This document shows positions 34,670-40,093 of a stretch of 40,093 bases of DNA, one piece after another. A program made the position numbers and the translations under genes. The stretch is from Burkholderiales bacterium (GTDB lineage Bacteria; Pseudomonadota; Gammaproteobacteria; Burkholderiales; WYBJ01). The notes beneath the pieces are model-generated. The model did no database searches. It was not told where the DNA came from and worked only from the letters and a program-made list of their open reading frames with translations. The DNA lies in contig JADLAC010000062.1 in the NCBI GenBank assembly GCA_020848435.1, forward strand, positions 1-40,093, read 5' to 3'. Numbering within the stretch: the first letter of the stretch is position 1; each line of letters begins with the position of its first letter.

Positions 34670-36028
34670 ATGTTCAACAAGGTTCTGGTGGCAAATCGAG
34701 GCGCCGTGGCGGCGCGCGTGATGCGGGCGTTGTACGAGCTCGGGGTCCACACGGTCGCGGTGTACTCCGAGGCCGATGCGCATGCCCCGTACCTGGAGCT
34801 GTCGAGCGAGGCCTGCCCGATCGGACCGGCCGCCGCGCGCGAGAGCTACCTCAACCAGGATGCGCTGCTCGCGGTGTTGAAGCAGACCGGCTGCGATGGT
34901 TTGCATCCCGGCTACGGCTTTCTGGCCGAGAACGCCGAGTTCGCCGCGCGCGTGGCCGAGGCGGGCGTGCGGTTCATCGGCCCGAGCGCGCGCTGGATCG
35001 ACGCCATGGGACACAAGACCAAGGCGCGCGATCTCGCCAAGGCGCATGGCATGCCGATGGCCGCGGGCAGCGATGTGCTGCCGAGCGAGCCCGAGGCGGT
35101 CAAGGCGGCGGCCCGCGCGATCGGCTATCCCGTGCTGGTGAAGCCGGCCGGGGGCGGCGGGGGCATCGGCATGCTGCCGGCGAAGGACGAAACGGAGCTG
35201 ATCGCGGCGGTGGAGCGCTCCAGCTCGCTCGCTTCCCGCGGCTTCGGCAACGCGGAGGTCTACCTGGAGCGGCTGGTCGAGCGGCCGCGCCACGTCGAGT
35301 TCCAGATCCTCGGCGATATGCACGGGGACGCCCGCCATCTGTTCGAGCGCGATTGCTCGGTGCAGCGCCGCCATCAGAAGATCATCGAGGAAGCACCCGC
35401 GCCGAATGTCGCGCGCCCGCATGCCGAAGCCATGGCGCAGCGCATCGGCGGGATCATGCGCGCCATGGGCTACGACAACATCGGCACGGTGGAGATGCTC
35501 ATGAGCCGCGACGGCGAGTTCAACTTCCTCGAAATGAACACCCGCTTGCAAGTCGAGCACGGCGTCACCGAGGAGGTCACCGGTGTCGACCTGGTGAAGG
35601 CCATGGTGCGAGCCGCCGCGGGCGAGCGGCTCGCCGCCATTCTGCCGCAAGCGATGCGCATCGAGGGCCACGCGATCCAGGCGCGCGTGTACGCCGAAGA
35701 CCCGAAGAACTTCTTTCCCTCGCCGGGCAAGCTCACGGTGTTCCGCCCGCCGCAGGACCCGGCCATCCGGATCGAAACGGGCTATGCCGAGGGTCGCGAC
35801 GTGACACCGTTCTACGATCCCATGATTGCGAAAGTGATCGTCAAGGCGCCGAACCGAGCGCGCGCCATCGAGCGCCTGGTGGAGGCCCTGCAAGCGTTCG
35901 ACATCCAGGGACTCAAGCACAACATTCCGGCCGTGATCGCGATTCTGAAGTCCGAGGCGTTCGCGGCCGGCGACGTGCATACCGGCATCGTCGCGGACGT
36001 GCTGGTGCGCACCAAGACGAAGGCATGA
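34670..36028 (+). CDS. Biotin carboxylase subunit (AccC-like)
   Basis: This 452-residue ATP-grasp enzyme carboxylates biotin with ATP and bicarbonate. It has VANRGAVAARV (7-17), GLHPGYGFLAENAEFA (78-93), the ATP lid KPAGGGGGIGM (158-168), HVEFQILGD, and EMNTRLQVEHGVTEEVTG. It ends without a biotinyl domain, so it needs the separate carrier encoded at 25519. ATG 34670 fits the conserved N-terminus; the frame is open to 34607 without homology. Its stop overlaps the next start (ATGA, 36025-36028). It is the only biotin carboxylase in the window for three carboxyltransferases. Confidence 0.92.
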   Translation: MFNKVLVANRGAVAARVMRALYELGVHTVAVYSEADAHAPYLELSSEACPIGPAAARESYLNQDALLAVLKQTGCDGLHPGYGFLAENAEFAARVAEAGVRFIGPSARWIDAMGHKTKARDLAKAHGMPMAAGSDVLPSEPEAVKAAARAIGYPVLVKPAGGGGGIGMLPAKDETELIAAVERSSSLASRGFGNAEVYLERLVERPRHVEFQILGDMHGDARHLFERDCSVQRRHQKIIEEAPAPNVARPHAEAMAQRIGGIMRAMGYDNIGTVEMLMSRDGEFNFLEMNTRLQVEHGVTEEVTGVDLVKAMVRAAAGERLAAILPQAMRIEGHAIQARVYAEDPKNFFPSPGKLTVFRPPQDPAIRIETGYAEGRDVTPFYDPMIAKVIVKAPNRARAIERLVEALQAFDIQGLKHNIPAVIAILKSEAFAAGDVHTGIVADVLVRTKTKA

Positions 36029-36744
36029 GCATGGCGCCCGACCAACTCATACGCGAGGCGCGCGCCGCCGGCCGTGGCGCCCTCGACGAGCTGAGCGGCA
36101 AACGGCTGCTGGCCCGATTCGGCATTGCCGTGCCCAGGTCGACGCTGGTGCAGCCGCACGAGCCGCTGGCGCGCAAGCTCGCCGGGTTGCGGCCGCCTTT
36201 CGTGCTCAAGGTGGCATCGCCCGACATCCTGCACAAGAGCGACGTGGGCGGGGTGCGCACGCGCTTGGGCTCGGTCGAAGATGTCGAGACCGCCATGCGC
36301 GTGATGCTGGCGCGGCCCGAGATCGGCCGCGCGCGCCTGGACGGATTCCTGGTCGAAGAGATGGCCCCGGCGGGACAGGAGCTCGTAATCGGCGCGGTGC
36401 GCGATCCGCAGTTCGGCCCGCTGGTGATGGTCGGCTTGGGCGGCATCCTGGTCGAAGTGCTGCGCGACGTGGCGTTTCGCATCTGTCCGATCGAGCGCGT
36501 CGATGCCCTGGAGATGCTGGAGGAGTTGAAAGGCAGGGCCTTGCTCGACGGGGTCCGCGGACAAGCGGCGGTCTCGCGGGAGGCGATCGTCGATGCCCTG
36601 CTCAAGTTCGCCGGCCCCGCAGGGCTATTGATGACGCTCGCAGCCGACATCGCCGAGGCGGACATCAATCCGTTGATCGTATCGGCTGGCGGGGCAGTCG
36701 CCGCCGATGCGCGCTTCATTCTCACGCCGGAGACGAAGTCATGA
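36025..36744 (+). CDS. ADP-forming acyl-CoA synthetase, ATP-grasp (beta) subunit
   Basis: This 239-residue protein of the ATP-grasp family is found as the beta part of ADP-forming acetate-CoA ligases. Landmarks are LLARFGIAVPRS, FVLKVASPDILHKSDVGGV (nucleotide and phospho-His docking region), LVEEMAPAGQELVIGAVRDP, VMVGLGGILVE and AEADINPLIV. It transfers phosphate between ATP/ADP and the histidine of the alpha subunit to make an acyl-CoA from an acid. The gene overlaps its neighbours by ATGA on both sides (36025-36028 and 36741-36744), so subunits should be made in equal amounts. ATG 36031 is an alternative start. Confidence 0.87.
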   Translation: MSMAPDQLIREARAAGRGALDELSGKRLLARFGIAVPRSTLVQPHEPLARKLAGLRPPFVLKVASPDILHKSDVGGVRTRLGSVEDVETAMRVMLARPEIGRARLDGFLVEEMAPAGQELVIGAVRDPQFGPLVMVGLGGILVEVLRDVAFRICPIERVDALEMLEELKGRALLDGVRGQAAVSREAIVDALLKFAGPAGLLMTLAADIAEADINPLIVSAGGAVAADARFILTPETKS

Positions 36745-38192
36745 GCAATCGCGCGCAAGTCCTCGAAACCTTCCGCCCGCTGTTCGAGCCCAGGACCATC
36801 GCGGTGGTCGGCGCCTCCGCGACCGCGATGAGCGCAGCCAACGTGTTCATCCGGCGCATGCGCGAGTTCGGCTACAGCGGCGCCATGTATCCGATCCACC
36901 CCAGCGCGGCCGCCGTCGACGGGCTGCCCGCCTACCGCTCGCTCGCCGCAACGCCCGAGCCGATCGATTACGCCTATATCTCGGTAGCCGCTGGCCACGT
37001 GCCGCAAATGCTGGCGAGAGCGGGCGGGCGCGTGCGCTTCGCCCAAGTGATTTCCAGCGGCTTCGGCGAGGTCGACGAAGGCAAGGCGCTGCAAGACGAG
37101 CTGGTCGCAGGCGCGCGCGCGGGGGGGTGCCGCGTGCTGGGGCCCAACTGTCTGGGCATGTACTCGCCGCGCGGCCGCGTCACCTTTGTCGAGAACGGCT
37201 CCAGCGACCTCGGAGCGGTCGGCATCATTTCGCAAAGTGGCGGCCTGGGCACCGATATCGTGCGCCGCGGCCAGGTCCGCGGCCTGCGCTTCAGCGGCGC
37301 CGTCACCGTGGGCAACAGTGCCGACCTCGGTCCCAACGACCTGCTCGAGTTCTACCTCGCCGACCCGCACACCAAGGTGATCGGCGTTTATCTGGAGGCG
37401 GTCAAGGACGGGCGCAGGCTGTTCGACTTGCTCAAGGCCAATCGGGCGCAGAAGCCGGTCGTGCTGCTGAAAGGCGGGCGCACGCGCCAGGGACAGCTCG
37501 CGGCGGCCTCGCATACCGGATCGCTCGCCGGCGACGATCGCGTCTGGGTAGCGCTGTCGCGCCAGAGCGGCTGCCTCCTGGTCGAAACCCTCGATCAGTT
37601 TCTCGATACCCTGCTCGCATTCCAGGCGCTCACGCCGCGCGCCGATCGGCCCACGCGCGAGATCGTCATGTTCGGCAACGGCGGCGGCACCAGCGTGCTC
37701 GCCACCGATCTGTTTTCGCGCCTGGGGCTGGAAGTGACACCGTTCGGGGCGCCGACCCTGCAGGCCCTCGCCGCCTTGAAGCTCCCGCCGGGATCGTCGA
37801 TCACCAACCCGATCGACACCCCGGTCGGCACGTTGCAGCAAGACGAGGGCCGCATCGCCGAGAAGATCCTGGACGCGATCTACGCGACTGCCGAGCCCGA
37901 GGCGCTGGTCATGCACCTGAACATGGCGGCATTCGTCGGCCGCACCAAGGGTGACGTGCTCGGCAATCTCATGCAGGCGGCATTGCGCGTGCAGTCGCGC
38001 TATCCCGGTCGGGCGCACTTCCTGCTGGTGCTGCGCTCCGACGGCGAGTCCGAGGTCGAGGCGCGCAAGCGCGAATTCCGCGCCGGCGCGCTCGCGCTCG
38101 GCATTCCTGTCTACGACGAAATGATGAACGTCGGCTGGGCGCTCGCCGCCTTGTGCGCGCACGAGCGCTTCGCCTGCCGCGCCCGGACATGA
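36741..38192 (+). CDS. ADP-forming acyl-CoA synthetase, CoA-binding (alpha) subunit
   Basis: This 483-residue protein has a CoA-binding Rossmann domain (about 10-135: RTIAVVGASATAMS, YPIHPSAAAVDG, VLGPNCLGMYSPRG) and succinyl-CoA-ligase-like domains (about 145-475). The phosphohistidine is H258 in ASHTGSLAGDD. ISQSGGLGTDI and TNPIDTP are typical motifs. With the overlapping beta gene it should activate a carboxylic acid to its CoA thioester, or run in reverse and conserve ATP. Substrate is not predictable. The stop overlaps the next gene start (38189-38192). Confidence 0.88.
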   Translation: MSNRAQVLETFRPLFEPRTIAVVGASATAMSAANVFIRRMREFGYSGAMYPIHPSAAAVDGLPAYRSLAATPEPIDYAYISVAAGHVPQMLARAGGRVRFAQVISSGFGEVDEGKALQDELVAGARAGGCRVLGPNCLGMYSPRGRVTFVENGSSDLGAVGIISQSGGLGTDIVRRGQVRGLRFSGAVTVGNSADLGPNDLLEFYLADPHTKVIGVYLEAVKDGRRLFDLLKANRAQKPVVLLKGGRTRQGQLAAASHTGSLAGDDRVWVALSRQSGCLLVETLDQFLDTLLAFQALTPRADRPTREIVMFGNGGGTSVLATDLFSRLGLEVTPFGAPTLQALAALKLPPGSSITNPIDTPVGTLQQDEGRIAEKILDAIYATAEPEALVMHLNMAAFVGRTKGDVLGNLMQAALRVQSRYPGRAHFLLVLRSDGESEVEARKREFRAGALALGIPVYDEMMNVGWALAALCAHERFACRART

Positions 38193-39433
38193 GCGCGCAG
38201 CTTCCGGCCGACGGCGCGCGGCCGCTCGACGGCGTGCGCGTGCTCGAGCTCGGCACCACCATCGCGGGACCGTTTTGCGGCCGGCTGCTGTGCGACTTCG
38301 GCGCCGAGGTGGTCAAGATCGAGCCGCCCGAGGGCGATCCGATCCGCGGCGCGGGCAAGCTCTTCCAGGGGAAATCGCTCTATGCCGCCAGCATCCTGCG
38401 CGGCAAGCGCCTGGTCGCAGCCGACCTGCGGCATCCGCAAGCGCAGGCGCTGGTGCGCGCGCTGGTGCCGAAATTCGATGTCGTGATCGAGAACTTCCGT
38501 CCGGGCGCTCTGGAGAAATGGGGCCTGGGCTACGCCGATCTCGTCAAGCTCAATCCGGGGCTCGTCATGGTGCGCATCTCGGGCTACGGTCAGAGTGGCC
38601 CCTACAGCGCACGGCCGGGCTACGGCATCGTCTGCGAGGCCGTCGGCGGGCTGCGCTACATCATCGGCGATCCGGACCGGCCCCCTGCGCGCGCCAACAT
38701 CGGGCTCACCGATTACATCACGGGGCTGTACGCCGCATTCGGCGCGATGATGGCGCTGCGCCACAAGGAGCATACCGGCCAGGGCCAGTATGTCGATACG
38801 GCGCTCTACGAATGCGCGTTCAGCTTCATGGAGCCGCACGTGCCGGCTTACGAAAAGCTCGGCGTCATCGCCGAGCGCATGGGCGCGGGCCTCGCCGACT
38901 CGCACGTGAACAACATGTTCGCGACCCGCGACGGCGTGTACGTGCACGTGCAGGGCGCGCAGAGCAACAGCTTTCGCCGCCTGTGCGAGGCGATGGGACG
39001 CCCGGAGCTCGCAGCCGATGCGCGCTTCGCCGAGCGGCGCACGCGCAACGCGCATGGCGCCGAGATCGATACCATCGTCGCCGCATGGGTCGGCGAACGC
39101 GATTACGCCGAGCTCGAGCGCGCGTTCACGCCCCATGGGGTGACCTTTACGCGCGTCTACAGCATGGCCGATATCTTCGACGATCCGCACTTCGCCGCGC
39201 GCGGCATGCTTGCCGAGGCGAAAGATGACCGGCTCGGTGCGGTCACCGTTGCCGCACCGGTGCCGCGCTTGTCGGCAACCCCGGGGCGCGTCGATCGCGC
39301 GGGCGGCGAAATCGGCGAGAGCACGCGCGCGGTGCTGCGGCAGTATCTCGATCTCGACGATGCCGCTATCGCGCGGCTGCAGGCTGCCGGCGCGATCGCC
39401 TGCGCGCCGCAGGGGTCGAGCGCCCCGGCTTGA
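38189..39433 (+). CDS. CaiB/BaiF-type (family III) CoA-transferase
   Basis: This 414-residue family III CoA-transferase moves CoA between acyl-CoA and a free acid. It has LDGVRVLELGTTIAGPF, FGAEVVKIEPPEGDPIRG, ENFRPGALEKWGLGYADL, ISGYGQSGPY and the catalytic aspartate D175 in GLTDYITG. ATG 38189 overlaps the synthetase alpha stop; upstream open sequence is inside that gene. It is the last gene of the etfB-etfA-CT-BC-synthetase-transferase operon. Having both a synthetase and a CoA-transferase suggests two ways of activating the same or successive acids. Confidence 0.92.
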   Translation: MSAQLPADGARPLDGVRVLELGTTIAGPFCGRLLCDFGAEVVKIEPPEGDPIRGAGKLFQGKSLYAASILRGKRLVAADLRHPQAQALVRALVPKFDVVIENFRPGALEKWGLGYADLVKLNPGLVMVRISGYGQSGPYSARPGYGIVCEAVGGLRYIIGDPDRPPARANIGLTDYITGLYAAFGAMMALRHKEHTGQGQYVDTALYECAFSFMEPHVPAYEKLGVIAERMGAGLADSHVNNMFATRDGVYVHVQGAQSNSFRRLCEAMGRPELAADARFAERRTRNAHGAEIDTIVAAWVGERDYAELERAFTPHGVTFTRVYSMADIFDDPHFAARGMLAEAKDDRLGAVTVAAPVPRLSATPGRVDRAGGEIGESTRAVLRQYLDLDDAAIARLQAAGAIACAPQGSSAPA

Positions 39434-39746
39434 GGGGACTCGCTGGTCGACTCCGCCGGTCGCCGCCACGACCCGTGCAGTGTCTCGCCTGGTGGCGGTG
39501 AATTCGCGACCGCATTGTTCGGGGGTATACCGGCGCTGCTTTGGCCGTAGCGGACTTGGGGCTCGCTCCGCATGCTGACCGGAGCGCCAGCGGAAGCTCG
39601 ATGCATGGACGCCAAGCGCCGGGCGCTCTATCATCGCAACTGCTCGCCGCGCCTCGGGGCGTCGCCCGATCGCAGCCGGCGGAGCGCTTGTGCAGCGTAG
39701 GCCAAGGTGCTGGATACGCTGCGCCGTAACGCCAACCGAGGAGCCC
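39434..39746. other. Intergenic region without a supported gene
   Basis: No conserved coding sequence was recognised in these 313 bp. CCGCCAC and GTGGCGG (about 39468-39501) could form a weak stem after the CoA-transferase gene, without a T-run. A short open frame at 39541-39729 has no protein-like features. The last 15 bp contain the GAGGAG ribosome binding site of the next gene. Confidence 0.5.
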
Positions 39747-40093
39747 ATGCTTCGACGCCGCTCGACCGTTGCGCTGGCAGCGATTGGTGCGCTGAGCTCG
39801 CTTCCCGCACATGCCCTGGACGGCGGTGGCGCGAAACAGGTGATCGACAAGTTTCTTGCAACCCAGGGCGATGCCCAGGGCAGCGCGCAGGCCGCGCAGC
39901 ACGTCGTCGCCGATATCAATGCCGACGGCAAGCCTGACATCGTGCTGATGTGGAATTACCTCGGACCTAGGAGCCTGTCGGACTTGATTTCACGTGTGCG
40001 ACGGAGGCGATTTTCGCGCAGGGCTAGGAGGACGACGCAGCCGATAGCGAGACTATCGGCAAGTCGTCCGACACCGCCATGCGCGAAAAGCGC
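39747..40093 (+). CDS. Secreted protein, 5' part, entered in frame by the palindromic element
   Basis: ATG 39747 is preceded by GAGGAG. Residues 1-23 form a signal peptide ending in PAHA. The mature part includes AKQVIDKFLATQGDAQG and then DINADGKPD (56-64), a DxNxDGxxD pattern typical of VCBS/FG-GAP or other calcium-loop secreted proteins. At codon 74 the sequence runs into CTAG and the second copy of the palindromic element. The reading frame continues through the element without a stop to the window end. The host gene is therefore either disrupted or carries an in-frame arginine-rich insertion; the downstream half is outside the window. Specific function unknown. Confidence 0.6.
   Translation, partial: MLRRRSTVALAAIGALSSLPAHALDGGGAKQVIDKFLATQGDAQGSAQAAQHVVADINADGKPDIVLMWNYLGPRSLSDLISRVRRRRFSRRARRTTQPIARLSASRPTPPCAKS
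39967..40093. mobile_element. Palindromic MITE-like element, copy 2 (cut by window end)
   Basis: CTAG (39967-39970) is followed by 123 bp that match the first 123 bp of copy 1 (30901-31023) with three substitutions. The left inverted repeat and the complete first hairpin (CCGATAG-cgaga-CTATCGG and flanks) are present. The copy is in the same orientation as copy 1 and lies inside the secreted-protein gene, entered in its single stop-free frame. Confidence 0.8.

Noticed and set aside
35913..38162. Long minus-strand open frame opposite the acyl-CoA synthetase genes
   Set aside because: It is a shadow of the two conserved plus-strand subunits, with no recognisable domain.
39541..39729. Short open frame in the 3' intergenic region
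   Set aside because: No ribosome binding site, no conserved motif, and composition like other chance frames.

Overview
This 40 kb window is GC-rich DNA that looks like a betaproteobacterial chromosome, probably Burkholderiales or Nitrosomonadales. The evidence is the conserved block dprA-LysM / def-fmt-rsmB-DUF4390-ntrY-ntrX and the neighbouring central-carbon block fba / tkt-gap-pgk-pyk. The species cannot be named from the sequence alone. Genes are densely packed with ATGA-type stop/start overlaps and many GTG or TTG starts. No rRNA, tRNA or CRISPR array was seen.

Layout. (1) 1-777: a terminal-inverted-repeat element followed by a SET-domain protein. (2) 780-5681, minus strand: a LysM envelope protein, dprA and topB; topB has its own good sigma70-type promoter. 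(3) 5782-12822, plus strand: def, fmt, rsmB, a DUF4390 exported protein and the NtrY/NtrX two-component pair. The NtrX central AAA+ domain is degenerate. (4) 12884-20186: fba on minus, then tkt, gap, pgk and pyk on plus, covering lower glycolysis/gluconeogenesis and pentose-phosphate carbon exchange. (5) 20435-24523: a cupin with a structured leader, a biotin-dependent carboxyltransferase, and two paralogous class III cyclase-FHA signalling proteins. (6) 24543-39433: an accessory acyl-CoA cluster. It holds an SH3b protein, a stand-alone biotin carrier, a divergent GntR/FCD regulator with a clear operator-promoter, a second carboxyltransferase, and two tandem sulfite-oxidase-like molybdopterin proteins. 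After an inserted palindromic element come etfB, etfA, a third carboxyltransferase, a biotin carboxylase, both halves of an ADP-forming acyl-CoA synthetase, and a CaiB-type CoA-transferase. (7) 39747-end: the 5' part of a secreted protein gene, cut by a second copy of the same element.

Working model (inference). Regions 5 and 6 encode a modular biotin-dependent carboxylase, with one biotin carboxylase and one carrier serving up to three carboxyltransferases. They also encode CoA activation (synthetase, CoA-transferase), electron transfer (ETF) and two molybdenum enzymes whose predicted substrate pocket differs from true sulfite oxidases. Together this resembles catabolism of an unusual organic acid, controlled by the GntR protein. 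The dehydrogenase that would reduce the ETF is not in the window.

The most unusual DNA structure is the 266-bp palindromic element at 30901-31166 and again from 39971. It sits at CTAG in both places, has 21-bp perfect terminal inverted repeats and two internal hairpins, adds a multiple of three bases, and is open in one reading frame, which is the frame used by the gene it enters at 39967.
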